Source of the DNA: Collinsella sp. zg1085
GTDB taxonomy: Bacteria > Actinomycetota > Coriobacteriia > Coriobacteriales > Coriobacteriaceae
Length of the DNA stretch: 64,000 nt
Reading direction: 5' to 3'
Assembly: GCF_018889955.1 (NCBI RefSeq)
Contig: NZ_CP076545.1
Span: 372,001 to 436,000 of the forward strand
In this document: piece by piece, positions 53,120 through 62,900 of the stretch
Position numbering within the stretch: position 1 is the first letter of the stretch
How the letters are laid out: every line of letters starts with the position of its first letter
Program-made: the position numbers and the translations under genes
The notes under the pieces: generated by a model
Told to the model about the DNA's origin: nothing
The model's database searches: none
The model's input: the letters and a program-made list of their open reading frames with translations, nothing else

Positions 53120-54046
53120 ATGCTGCTTGCCTTGCAAGGCGCTGTGTCCCAGGGAATTCTCTGGGGCATCATGGTGCTTGGTGTGTTTATCACCTATAAA
53201 TTGCTGGATATTCCTGACCTAACGGTTGATGGAAGTTTTGCCTTAGGCGGCTGTGTGGCGGCAGTTTTGATTGTGGGCTTTGGAATTGACCCTGCACTTG
53301 CGCTTCTTGCAGCTACGTTTGCGGGCGCTGTTGCAGGCGCGCTTACGGGCTTTTTGCATACCATTTTTGAGATACCGGCAATTCTTGCGGGCATTCTTAC
53401 ACAGATTTCGCTCTGGTCTATTAACTTGCGCGTTATGGGCAAGTCTAATACGCCTATTCTGGCAAACGAAACCATCTTTAGCCGCCTCTCGGCTTTGACT
53501 GGTTTGCCGCAAAGCACTATCTCTGCACTCTTTGGACTGCTCGTGGCCGTTGCTGTCATTGGTATATTGTACTGGTTTTTTGGTACCGAACTTGGAAGCG
53601 CGTTGCGTGCAACCGGTGACAATGAGGACATGATTCGCGCTCTAGGCGTTAATACAAAAAAGACTAAGCTTATTGCCCTAACCTTATCAAATGCGCTGGT
53701 TGGGCTTTCGGGTGGTCTTATTTGTGAGAGTCAGAAGTATGCTGATATTGGCATGGGAACCGGAGCTATTGTTATTGGTCTTGCCGCTATTGTTATTGGC
53801 GAGGTGCTTGCTCGTTTACTTCCTGCACGTTTTACCGCAAGCTTTGCCGCACGTTTGACCTCGGCATTAGTTGGCTCGGTCGTGTATTTTCTTATCCGGG
53901 CAATCGTTTTACAAATGGGCATGGACGCCAACGATATGAAGCTTCTGTCGGCAATTATTGTTGCACTGGCACTTTGCGTGCCGGTGGTATGGGAAAAGTA
54001 TCAGCTGCGCTCACGTTACTCGGCAGGAGATGAGGCAGATGCTTAA
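53120..54046 (+). CDS. ABC transporter permease (TrpY-like)
   Basis: A 308-aa inner-membrane permease of the COG4120 type with eight or so membrane segments. It starts with LALQGAVSQGILWGIMVLGV and has a conserved VDGSFALGGCVAA. ATPase genes of this type follow directly; here the ATPase start overlaps the permease stop by 8 bases, so translation is coupled. Confidence 0.92.
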   Translation: MLLALQGAVSQGILWGIMVLGVFITYKLLDIPDLTVDGSFALGGCVAAVLIVGFGIDPALALLAATFAGAVAGALTGFLHTIFEIPAILAGILTQISLWSINLRVMGKSNTPILANETIFSRLSALTGLPQSTISALFGLLVAVAVIGILYWFFGTELGSALRATGDNEDMIRALGVNTKKTKLIALTLSNALVGLSGGLICESQKYADIGMGTGAIVIGLAAIVIGEVLARLLPARFTASFAARLTSALVGSVVYFLIRAIVLQMGMDANDMKLLSAIIVALALCVPVVWEKYQLRSRYSAGDEADA

Positions 54047-54833
54047 GCTCTCACGGGTCAAAAAGACCTTTAATAAGGGAACAGTAACAGAAAAGCGTGC
54101 ATTAACCGGCGTAGACCTTGAGTTGGCAGATGGCGATTTTGTAACCGTCATTGGTGGCAATGGAGCAGGCAAATCAACACTGCTCAATATGATTGCTGGC
54201 GTGTACCCCATTGATTCAGGCACCATTATGCTTGATGGGCATGATATTTCTCGTCTTTCTGAGCCCGCTCGCGCAAAATATTTGGGTCGGGTTTTCCAAG
54301 ACCCTATGCGAGGCACGGCAGCTGACATGTGGATTGAAGAAAACCTAGCGCTTGCGGCACGACGCGGCAAGCATCGTGGTCTTGCATGGGGCATCTCTGC
54401 TGATGAGCGCGCTGAATATCCCAAACTACTTGCTCGGCTTGGGCTTGGTCTTGAAACGCGTATGCGTGCAAAAGTAGGTTTGTTATCAGGCGGTCAGCGT
54501 CAAGCTCTTACTCTGCTTATGGCAACGCTCACCGATCCACGGGTGTTGCTGCTTGATGAGCATACAGCTGCCCTAGACCCTAAAACTGCAGCCAAAGTGC
54601 TTGATTTGACGCAGCAGATTGTGGGAGAGCGCAAACTTACTACCCTTATGGTGACGCACAATATGGCTGATGCAATTCGTCTGGGCAATCGCCTCATTAT
54701 GATGCACGAGGGTCATATTATTTATGACGTATCGGGTGAGGAAAAAGCGGCGCTAACGGTGAGTGATTTGCTTCAGAAATTTGAAGAAGCGGCCGGGGAT
54801 GAGTTTGCCAACGATCGTATGTTGCTTGGCTAA
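54039..54833 (+). CDS. ABC transporter ATP-binding protein (TrpZ-like)
   Basis: A 264-aa ATPase of the COG1101 type. Walker A GGNGAGKST, signature LLSGGQRQALTLLMA and Walker B VLLLDEHTAALD are intact. The ATG at 54039 after GGAGATGAGGC overlaps the permease end; a longer frame running back into the permease is rejected. It powers the importer with the two binding proteins. The nuclease gene begins 3 bases after its stop. Confidence 0.93.
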   Translation: MLKLSRVKKTFNKGTVTEKRALTGVDLELADGDFVTVIGGNGAGKSTLLNMIAGVYPIDSGTIMLDGHDISRLSEPARAKYLGRVFQDPMRGTAADMWIEENLALAARRGKHRGLAWGISADERAEYPKLLARLGLGLETRMRAKVGLLSGGQRQALTLLMATLTDPRVLLLDEHTAALDPKTAAKVLDLTQQIVGERKLTTLMVTHNMADAIRLGNRLIMMHEGHIIYDVSGEEKAALTVSDLLQKFEEAAGDEFANDRMLLG

Positions 54834-54836
54834 CAT

Positions 54837-55643
54837 ATGAAAAGGCGAGTGTTTCGCCCGAGTTTTCATCGTGCTACACGACGTGTGTTTTTACGCGCAC
54901 GCCTAACAGGCGCTGCGGCATTGCTGGCGCTTGTTGTTTCGGCAGCGGGTCAGTTTGTGCTTCCATTTCTTCATGAAGCACCAATGCCCGCCGCCATATT
55001 GAGGCAAACCACAGAGCCGATATATAAGCTGTTATCTCAGCTTAATCCTGAGGAGCTTCCCGCCTACGATGGCACTCCCTCAGTGGCGCTACATAACAAT
55101 AAACCAAGCTTTGATATATCAGATTTTAAAGACCTTGATGCCTATGAGTTGTATGCGCCACTTGATGAGCTTGGTCGGGTGGGTGTTGCTTGTGCGGTGG
55201 TTAGTCCGGCTGCGTTGCCAACAAAACCACGCGGGAGCATTGCTCATATTCGACCCACAGGTTGGCATACCGTGCGCTATGACGACCTGATTGAAGACCA
55301 TTATTTGTATAATCGCTGTCATTTGCTGGGGTATCAGCTGACTGGCGAAAACGATAACGCGCAAAATCTTATGACGGGTACACGGTATCTCAATACCGAA
55401 GGTATGTTGCCCTATGAACAGCAGGTTGCTCGCTATGTACATGAGACGGGTGGTCGGGTTGCTCTGCGTGTTACGCCTGTCTTTGTTGGTGATGAGCTGG
55501 TAGCGCGTGGCGTTGAAATGGAGGCATTGTCTTTAGATGATGGGGGAGCTCAGGTTCAATTTCATGTCTATTGTTACAATGTGCAGCCAGGCATTGAGAT
55601 AGATTATGCAAACGGTGACAGTAAGCGCACGCATTCTGAGTAA
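54837..55643 (+). CDS. DNA/RNA non-specific endonuclease, membrane-anchored
   Basis: A 268-aa nuclease of the DNA-entry (EndA-like) type. A basic start and one hydrophobic segment (about residues 24-47) anchor it with the catalytic domain outside. The active-site region reads NRCHLLGYQLTG near residue 157 (the His of the H-N-H/beta-beta-alpha metal fold), followed by NAQNLMTGTRYLN. Relatives cut DNA at the cell surface for uptake or feeding. It follows the ABC ATPase by 3 bases and is probably co-transcribed, an unusual pairing. Confidence 0.88.
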   Translation: MKRRVFRPSFHRATRRVFLRARLTGAAALLALVVSAAGQFVLPFLHEAPMPAAILRQTTEPIYKLLSQLNPEELPAYDGTPSVALHNNKPSFDISDFKDLDAYELYAPLDELGRVGVACAVVSPAALPTKPRGSIAHIRPTGWHTVRYDDLIEDHYLYNRCHLLGYQLTGENDNAQNLMTGTRYLNTEGMLPYEQQVARYVHETGGRVALRVTPVFVGDELVARGVEMEALSLDDGGAQVQFHVYCYNVQPGIEIDYANGDSKRTHSE

Positions 55644-55730
55644 GCTTATGCTTGCGCGTTAACAAGGATTTATGCAAGCAATAAAGATATACATTGTTTG
55701 CTGTAGTTATCTATGAGAAAAGAGGAGTTC

Positions 55731-56582
55731 ATGGAGTTGCGTTTTGAGCGGGCGTGCACAGCAGCAGCTGATGAGCTCGCTGCACGTTGCTCTCTATCAC
55801 TGTTTGCACTTGATGAGCTGTGTACACCGTGCGATGGCACGCTTGATGGCACGCTTGATGGCACGCTTGATGGCACGCCTTACCACATGAATCCTTGCAA
55901 TCTTTCTGCTGCGCCTGATGGTACGTCCCATAACATGCGTCCTGAGCCGTATCTCAGATTAGATGCACAGGGCTTAACACTCTGTGCGCGCGGCATGGAG
56001 CTTCGGCAAGATTTTGCATGTTTGCTGCCACGCATTGCACCGCATAAGCTTGCGCACGAGATGCTCATAAAGGCGGCTCGTATAAAGGGCACACAAAGCT
56101 GGCAAGTTTTTGATGCTACAGCTGGTCTTGGTGAGGACGCCTTTTTGCTTGCAGCGGCAGGAGCCGAGGTATGGCTTTGTGAGCGCGATGTCATTATTGC
56201 GGAGCTCCTGATGGATGCCTTACAGCGCGCACAGCAAGATGAGCGTCTTGCATCAATTTGTGCGCGTATGCATCTCATACAAGGTGATAGTGTGGAACAG
56301 ATGAGTCAAGCTGAAGGTGCAGCTCGGCATGTATCGGTTATCTATCTCGACCCTATGTTTCCTACGCGCACCAAATCTGCAGCAGTAAAGAAAAAATTTC
56401 AACTGCTTCATGAGCTTGAACCGCCGGCTCTTGATGAAGAACGCTTACTTGAGGCTGCTCTTGCGGCGCAACCAAGCAAGATTGTTATTAAGCGTCCTCT
56501 CAAGGCAGAATATTTGGGTGGTAGGCGCGCGAGTTATAGCATCCGTGGTAAGGCTGTGCGTTTTGATGTATTGGCGCTCTAA
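55731..56582 (+). CDS. rsmJ: 16S rRNA m2G1516 methyltransferase-like (RsmJ)
   Basis: A 283-aa SAM-dependent methyltransferase with FDATAGLGEDAFLLAAAG (SAM loop), a GDS turn (IQGDSVEQM), and YLDPMFPTRTKSAAVKKK, the RsmJ/YhiQ signature. RsmJ methylates G1516 of 16S rRNA in E. coli. The ATG at 55731 follows AGAGGAG; an ATG 18 bases earlier lacks a site. Near the N-terminus a 12-bp unit, GATGGCACGCTT, is repeated four times in frame (55833-55880), giving DGTL repeats. This low-complexity segment is not part of the catalytic fold. Confidence 0.85.
   Translation: MELRFERACTAAADELAARCSLSLFALDELCTPCDGTLDGTLDGTLDGTPYHMNPCNLSAAPDGTSHNMRPEPYLRLDAQGLTLCARGMELRQDFACLLPRIAPHKLAHEMLIKAARIKGTQSWQVFDATAGLGEDAFLLAAAGAEVWLCERDVIIAELLMDALQRAQQDERLASICARMHLIQGDSVEQMSQAEGAARHVSVIYLDPMFPTRTKSAAVKKKFQLLHELEPPALDEERLLEAALAAQPSKIVIKRPLKAEYLGGRRASYSIRGKAVRFDVLAL
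55833..55880 (+). repeat. Four in-frame 12-bp repeats inside rsmJ
   Basis: Exact or near-exact GATGGCACGCTT units at 55833, 55845, 55857 and 55869 (last one ends CCT). Slippage would alter protein length by four residues without changing frame. Confidence 0.95.
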
Positions 56583-56626
56583 AAGCTCAGGTACAATAGC
56601 TGCGGTTTACTTCAGAAAGGATTGAC

Positions 56627-57046
56627 ATGATTCGTGAATTGATACGCGATGAGGCGCTGTTAAGCATGCCCTGTGAGCCTGCAACAGCAGAAGATGCCGA
56701 GTTGGCGGCTGATTTGATTGAGACGCTTGCTTCGCTTGAAGATGCTGGCTGTTTGGCAGCAAATCAGCTAGGTGTGCCGCACGCACTTTTTGCATATGAA
56801 GATGAAAAGGGAGCGTACCGGGTCATGCTTAATCCCAAATTAGTTTTTGGTTTAGGTCCTAATCGTGTGGTCGAGGCATGCTTAACGCGCGAAGGCGAAA
56901 GCACTGCTGTTCGCCATATTAAAATCAAGGTAGATTTTGATGCGCTTGTTGATGGCGAGCTTGTGCATCGCCGTCGTGAATTTGCTGGTTTTACTGCTCA
57001 GATGATTCAACACATGATTGATCACTGTAACGGTAAATATATTTAG
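56627..57046 (+). CDS. Peptide deformylase-like protein without the catalytic Glu
   Basis: A 139-aa protein of the peptide deformylase fold. Motif 1 is GCLAANQ (41-47, normally GxGLAAxQ) and motif 2 is EACLT (normally EGCLS) with metal ligand Cys85. Motif 3 is QHMIDH, where the HExxH Glu that acts as catalytic base is replaced by Met130, while His129 and His133 are kept. The metal site could form, but normal deformylation looks unlikely. It may be a pseudoenzyme or bind N-formyl substrates. AGAAAGGA lies before the ATG. It is 44 bases after rsmJ on the same strand. Confidence 0.8.
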   Translation: MIRELIRDEALLSMPCEPATAEDAELAADLIETLASLEDAGCLAANQLGVPHALFAYEDEKGAYRVMLNPKLVFGLGPNRVVEACLTREGESTAVRHIKIKVDFDALVDGELVHRRREFAGFTAQMIQHMIDHCNGKYI

Positions 57047-57082
57047 AATGAGGATAGGGGGGTTGCAACCAGTCAATCTATC

Positions 57083-57451
57083 TTAATCCGCAAGCTTTTC
57101 GATAAGCAACAAGAGTGTCACAAGACCGTAAGAATACTCGTACTGCTTTTGTTCTCCACGCATGATTTCTAAAATAGTCTCTTTGGGAGCATCTGTTATT
57201 TTTTGTAAGGTTTCTATTGAAATTACAGCATCTTCGATGACTTTACAGAGCTTGGTTGATATGGATTCATCTATATCAACCAAGCTGTTTTCGATATCCT
57301 TTTGAGCTTGAATTTGTAAAATAACACCAATAAGAGGAAGAACATCTTCTGGGCATATTTGCTTAAAGTTAATGTTATAGTGCTCATTTTTACCGGATAA
57401 CTCCCAGTCAAAATGATTAACCCATTTATATCCAGAATAGAGTTCTTCCAT
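57083..57451 (-). CDS. Unknown 122-aa protein with a possible helix-turn-helix
   Basis: Not recognised. The first half is soluble and acidic (FDWELSGKNEHYNINFKQI); the second half (SIETLQKITDAPKETILEIM) has the look of a lambda-repressor-like helix-turn-helix, then Tyr-rich and hydrophobic residues to the end. AAAGGGTG precedes the ATG. AT-richer than its neighbours. It runs against the deformylase-like gene and has no operon partner, so it may be an acquired regulator or immunity-type protein. Confidence 0.6.
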   Translation of the reverse strand: MEELYSGYKWVNHFDWELSGKNEHYNINFKQICPEDVLPLIGVILQIQAQKDIENSLVDIDESISTKLCKVIEDAVISIETLQKITDAPKETILEIMRGEQKQYEYSYGLVTLLLLIEKLAD

Positions 57452-57585
57452 GTGACACCCTTTCGTTTAATTAGATTGAGAATCCTATTGAGACACTAGG
57501 TAGTGTCCAGCTGATTCCACCAGAGCCCACAGAAGTCCCAAATTGGGAAACTTCAATACGTATGCCTCGAGACAGCCCCTCATTT

Positions 57586-57963
57586 TTATCGCAGCGAGCG
57601 GCTTGGGTTTGCAAGGCTGTTGAGAATACCTGAGATAAAACTGACAACAATCGCCGCTATAAAGGCTGAGCCAAAACTTGAGATAATGATGCCTGCACCA
57701 ATAACATGAACCGAAATCCAGCTGGCAAGTTCAAACATAAAGGTGTTAACAACAAGTTGGAAAATGCCGAGCGTTACAATAGTTGCTGGTATAGAGATAA
57801 GTGTTACAACAGGTTTAATCAGTGCATTGACAAAGCCAAGGCTTAGGCTGGCCATCAAAAACGCGAGCCACGGCTCAGCTCCATAAGGTGCAATACCAGG
57901 AATAAGATTGCTTGCAATTGCAACGGCAATGGCAGTGAGAAGGGTTTTGAGAAGAAATTTCAT
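57586..57963 (-). CDS. Phage holin family 4 (PF04020-like) membrane protein
   Basis: A 125-aa protein with four membrane segments, matching the small PF04020 family (once called phage holin, family 4) common in bacterial chromosomes: NALIKPVVTLISIPATIVTLGI-type and FMFELASWI-type motifs are visible. Despite the name there is no prophage around it. Its function is unknown; it is transcribed alone. Confidence 0.82.
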   Translation of the reverse strand: MKFLLKTLLTAIAVAIASNLIPGIAPYGAEPWLAFLMASLSLGFVNALIKPVVTLISIPATIVTLGIFQLVVNTFMFELASWISVHVIGAGIIISSFGSAFIAAIVVSFISGILNSLANPSRSLR

Positions 57964-58153
57964 GACAAGCTCAAATTCAATCGATGGTGTAGTAACAATA
58001 AGTCAACGATTCTAGTATACCCATCAGGTTTTGCGAGATACACGTAGGAAGATGAGGCTGCTGAATTTGCAATACGACATTCAAAAGACGGCAAAAAGCT
58101 CAAACTCTGCTGGCATGGCGTGCTCTGGGCAGCAACCAGAGGAGCCATGCACC

Positions 58154-59302
58154 ATGAGCTACCTGCGCCAACCTCCTCGCGCTACTCACATAAAGATGGA
58201 CGCAGCTGCTGAGCGTATGTTTTTATATGTAATACACGATTGCGAGCATCAGGGCGCTCAATTGCGTATGCATTGCTTTAATACGCTGATACAGGTGTAT
58301 GTGTATCCAGGTGGAGAAAACAACGATAGGGAGAACAACGATAGGGAGAACACCGATACATCTGTCCCGCCTACGGCATTTCACGCTGTGCTCCACGAAA
58401 TAGCCGCGTATTTGGCGCAGCAAGAACTGCTTCTCTCGCGCACACGAATCGATTCTGATGTCGCACGTGCGCATATCCATGCGCCGGCATGGATTGATGT
58501 CCATATGCAAACCGCGCAGCTTATCGAGCAAGCCCGGCAGTATGTGAATGAAAGTGAAGGGCGCTTCGACCTCACCATGGGGACTATGACTCAGCTGTGG
58601 GACTTTCATACTGGTCATGTTCCCCCAAAATACAAGCTCGCACAAGCACGCGAACATGTGGGTATGGACAAGGTTTGTGTGCAGCTGCTCAGTCATAATC
58701 ACGCTCAGCTTTGTATTACCGACCCAGATACCGTGCTTGATTTAGGTGGTATTGCAAAAGGAGCTTGTGCGGCGTATCTCCATCGGCTGCTGCCGTCTCG
58801 CGGCATACATCGTTATGTGCTCAACCTTGGGGGAAATGTTGTTGTGCGCGGAGGGCGTCCTTGTGAGCGCGAAACCAATCAGTCTACACAGCCCCATACA
58901 GGAGAAAGCCTTATAGAACCTTGGCGTATAGGAATTGTTGACCCGCGTAACCCAGACAAACATCGAGCAGTGTTGTCCATGACAAAAGGTTCTGTTGCAA
59001 CGAGTGGAATCCATGAGCGATCATTTATGCGTGGCGGTGTGTTCTATCATCATATTCTTAATCCGCAAACAGGTATGCCAGCAGATACAGACCTTGCAAG
59101 TGCAAGTATTGTGGCCGACTATCCCCTTGATGGTGATGGATATTCAACCACGGTACTTATGTTGGGCGCTTGCGCAGGGCTTGCTTTTTGTGAGGCTCGC
59201 TCTGGCATTGAGGCAGTGCTTATTACTAAGCGCAACGAAGTGCTCTATACCTCGGGACTAGCGGGAAAAATACAAATATTACCATCTGTTTACTCAGGCT
59301 AG
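58154..59302 (+). CDS. FAD:protein FMN transferase (ApbE-like)
   Basis: A 382-aa ApbE-family enzyme that attaches FMN to Thr or Ser of target proteins using FAD. Motifs include FDLTMGTMTQLW, DLGGIAKGACAAYL, NLGGN, TSGIHERSF, HHILNPQTGMPAD and DGDGYSTTVLM (Mg site Asp and Thr). The ATG at 58154 follows AGAGGAG by 9 bases; the frame is open to 58031 but the added residues are not family-like. No export signal is apparent, unlike exported ApbE lipoproteins, so it may act in the cytoplasm. The N-terminal part has a 15-bp in-frame repeat (NNDRE, about 58319-58350). Confidence 0.85.
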   Translation: MSYLRQPPRATHIKMDAAAERMFLYVIHDCEHQGAQLRMHCFNTLIQVYVYPGGENNDRENNDRENTDTSVPPTAFHAVLHEIAAYLAQQELLLSRTRIDSDVARAHIHAPAWIDVHMQTAQLIEQARQYVNESEGRFDLTMGTMTQLWDFHTGHVPPKYKLAQAREHVGMDKVCVQLLSHNHAQLCITDPDTVLDLGGIAKGACAAYLHRLLPSRGIHRYVLNLGGNVVVRGGRPCERETNQSTQPHTGESLIEPWRIGIVDPRNPDKHRAVLSMTKGSVATSGIHERSFMRGGVFYHHILNPQTGMPADTDLASASIVADYPLDGDGYSTTVLMLGACAGLAFCEARSGIEAVLITKRNEVLYTSGLAGKIQILPSVYSG

Positions 59303-59318
59303 TATCTACTTTGAGCAC

Positions 59319-59377
59319 CCCAGTGTGCTACACTGGGCAAACCGGATTGGTTTGTGGCCGCATGAGGATAAGAGCGG
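59319..59377 (+). promoter_or_regulatory. Three consecutive hairpins before the TrpR-like gene
   Basis: CCCAGTGT/ACACTGGG (59319-59337), AAACC/GGTTT (59339-59353) and CCGC/GCGG (59358-59377). No T run follows. Could be a structured leader of the regulator gene that starts at 59414. Confidence 0.45.
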
Positions 59378-59413
59378 ACTATCACATACTATATGCGTTG
59401 GAAGGTGACTCTC

Positions 59414-59725
59414 GTGGATTTTGAAACGATGTTCATGCGTGAAGATGTTGATCAGCTGGTGGAGTCATTTTTATTACTCAAATCTAAAGAAGAAGTACGT
59501 GCGTTTTTAGTTGACCTTTGTACCCCGCGTGAAATTACTGACTTAGCTCAGCGGCTCGAAGTTGCGCGCGTGCTTGATGATGGCAAGCCCTATGTAGAGG
59601 CTCAGGCACACACTGGAGCCTCATCAACAACGGTTAGTCGCGTATCAAAGGCTCTTAATGGCACCTGGGGCGGTTATCGAAACGTGTTGATTCGTTTGAA
59701 CGACCAGCTGCACGAGCAGGGATAA
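59414..59725 (+). CDS. TrpR-like regulator (YerC/YecD family)
   Basis: A 103-aa protein of the TrpR superfamily branch called YerC/YecD. The helix-turn-helix is LCTPREITDLAQRLEVARVL followed by GASSTTVSRVSKALNG, the recognition helix. The GTG at 59414 follows GGAAGGTGA; an in-frame ATG at 59393 is less likely. Family members are DNA-binding, with no confirmed ligand in Gram-positives. The three-hairpin leader upstream suggests its own control. Confidence 0.85.
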   Translation: MDFETMFMREDVDQLVESFLLLKSKEEVRAFLVDLCTPREITDLAQRLEVARVLDDGKPYVEAQAHTGASSTTVSRVSKALNGTWGGYRNVLIRLNDQLHEQG

Positions 59726-59961
59726 ACAGGCATTAAAACACCTTGATTGCGTTGAAACATGCTTTTGCTTAGGGCGTCAAAATCCTAAAACTGAATTTGC
59801 TATAGGACAAATTGGGTGGCGCGGGCTGCATCGCTTGCAGAATTGTTCTTGCACGCTCAATTGCTAAGCGTATGTTTGTGTTGAACTGCCTCGTGTTGCA
59901 ATCACGTTGTGTCCAGGCAAACGTGTACCATATAAAAATGCAAACGTTTTAAGGGGGATTG

Positions 59962-62900
59962 GTGGCCTTCTTGCTTCATTGTTTTGATAGTCCGGTACCG
60001 CTATGCGCCGAACTTGTGAGTCATTTACAGACATTGCTTGATGTTCACGGTCGTGTATCAATGCTGGTAAGCAATAATGCGGAGCGCGACACCATGCGAG
60101 TGGCCTTAGCGCGTGCGGGTCTTGGCCTGGGCATCGATGTGCTAAGCCCTGATGCGTGGGTGGAGACATGGTGGAATCTCTGGGGCGACGGGCGAAGTTT
60201 GGTTAGTCCTATCGCACGGCAGCTTGTGATGACGCAGGTGCTCATGGATGCTCATGCAGATGACGTGCATCCGCTTACGCAAACTGCTGGTACTGGGCAT
60301 TTACTAGCACGTATTGCTGCAGATACGGCGGGTTTGTCAGACATACCTCAACAGGCGTCACTCACACTTGCCGAGCAAAAAGTTTTTGAGCTTGTGCAGA
60401 TATATGAGGGTGCTCTCAATCAGCGAAACTTGATTGAGGGCGCTGCTGCGGCGCACAAGCTCAGTAGTGTAATGAACTCGATGTCTGGTGAGTGCCCGCG
60501 CGAGGCAGTGGTGGTATATCGTGTTTCGAGCATGCCAGCAGCAGTTCTTAAGCTTTTGGCATATGCTGCAGAGTGTATGCCTGTGAGCTGGTGGCTTGAT
60601 GTTGACCTTGCTGCTGACGCGCCGCGTTTGATACAGGCGTTAGAAGGCTTGTCAGCAGGTAAGTTTTCATTTGACGCATCAACACTTGTACCATCACCAG
60701 CGTCATGTTCGTTACTTAATCAAGCTAGTCAGCAGCGCCTAAGCTTTGTAGAAATTTTAGGCCCTCATGCAGAAACTCGGGTAGTAGTTGAGCAGATAGA
60801 AGCAGCATGTGCTGCAGGTGCAAAACGCATAGCACTGGTAACTCCTCGTTCACAGGTGGCCTTTGAGCGCTTAGCTGAGGCGCTTGCGCGTCGAAATATC
60901 ATGCTTGAGGGAAGTTATTTCCAAACATTTGAGCGTTCATGGAGCGGGCATCACCTGTTTCAGCTAACTGATTGCATAGAGCGAATGCGAGCAGCAGGAG
61001 ACAATCTGTTACAAGCATATCAGTGGTGGCCTGCTCACGAACTTACCGATTGGCTTTCTTGTCCTTTGTCAGGTGCTAGTAGTTGGCATGCTTGGCAGTT
61101 TGATAAGCGTATGCGGCAGTCGCGCCATGTAAGCCCTGATGATGTTATGCGTATGCTTCAAAGTATTCAGGGTCGCGCTGAAAAAGATGCGCAGAATCGA
61201 GCAGATGTGGCAGGAGACACACATCCCATTGCGGTTGTGTGTGCCGATGTAGTGCGTCATCTTGAAGATAATAAACTACTTGCAGCACTCAAGAGCATGT
61301 TAACATCGGCTCAAACATGCACGTCAGCGGCCTGTGGCAGCGTTGATGGTCAGTTGCGTTTAAGCTCTGAAATCAAATTGCTCAAGAGAGCTTGCGAGCT
61401 TATTGGTCATGAGGCTCGCGAGCTAGGCATAAGCCAGCAGGTAGCATATATGGCGCTCGAAGGACTTACCAGTATGCTCGCGGCTCATTCCGAGGTTAAA
61501 AACCCCATCGCGCATGTAAGCATATTGACACCTAGCATTGCAGCCGCTCAAGAGCCAGAGAGTTTTGATGCTCTGATTTGCTGTGATATGGATATACAGG
61601 CGTATTCGCTGGCGCGCGCTGAAGGTCCTGAGCATAGCTATGCACTGCATCTTGGTCTTGCTAGTTTGCAGCTTGAGCCTATTGCTCGCATGCGAAGCCA
61701 GTTTGCGCGCATACTGCGCATTGCACGTTCAACACCTATACTCTGCCGAGTGAGCCATACGGGGCAGGCAAAAACCCAATATCCAGCTGCGGTCTGGACT
61801 GAGCTTGAGACTGTCTGTCGGCGCACAGCCGAGGCTGCGGGATTTGAGTTTTTGTATAAGCGCATAGGCGAGAATGCTATTGCGCAGGATATGTATGAAA
61901 ACTGCTTGCCACAACAGAGGCAGGTAAGCTGCCAGGATCCACAAGTTTTATCGAGCGCAGCAGTGCCGTATCTGGTTCTCACATGCCCAGACCCCGATTA
62001 CCCCTCAGATATGCCCGCCCCGCTTATTCCGCGTCAGCTCTCTGCGTCTCAAATTGAAAACTACCTGCGTTGTCCTTTGTGCTGGTTTGTTTCGGACCGC
62101 ATTCGTCCCAGCTCGCTTGATGCGGGTTTTGGCAATATGGAGCTTGGAAATTTAGTACATGATGTGTTGTATCGCTTCCATAAAGAGCTGCTGGAACAAG
62201 GTATTGAGCGCGTGACAACTCAGACGCTTGAGCAGGCACAAAATATATTGAAAAAGACGTTTGAGTGTGTCGTGTTAGAGCATAGAGTTGGCAAGACTTC
62301 AAGCTCAGCGGCGCTTATTCCGCATTCTGAGCGAGATGCTGTACAGATTGACGAGACTTATGAGGCACTTAAGCAGGTGCTTTATGCAGAGGCTAAAACA
62401 TTGCTGGGTTTTATACCCACCTACCTTGAGTTTTCTTTTAATAAATTTAAGGTTAACTACGCCGGACGTCCGCTGGGCGGGCGTATTGACCGCGTTGATG
62501 TTGATGAGCAAGGGCGAGCGGTGGTTATTGATTATAAGCATCGCAAAAACCCTCGTCAGTTTGCTGTGCAAGACCCTACAGTTGTTCAATCGGGTGACTC
62601 GAGCCTGCTCAGCGACAATCCAGAGTGGTTACCTGAGCATACGCAAACACTTATCTATGCCAAAGCCTTGCAAGATGCCAAGCTTGGCGTAGTGCCAAAA
62701 GGAGCCTTATATTTCTGCACAAAAGACCAGGAGCCAGGATTTTGCGGTGCGCTTGCCGATGAACTCTGTGAGCAAGAACCCGGAGACGGGCATGTACCGC
62801 ATGTGACCATGGGATTTCCGCACACTGCGCAGCAAGGAACTATGAGTTTTGAGCAGTTACTTAATCATGTTGAGAGCGTTATTGAAAAACGACTCGATGA

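Noticed and set aside
57586-57963. Prophage remnant suggested by a holin-family name
   Set aside because: No other phage gene is near; the family is common in ordinary chromosomes.
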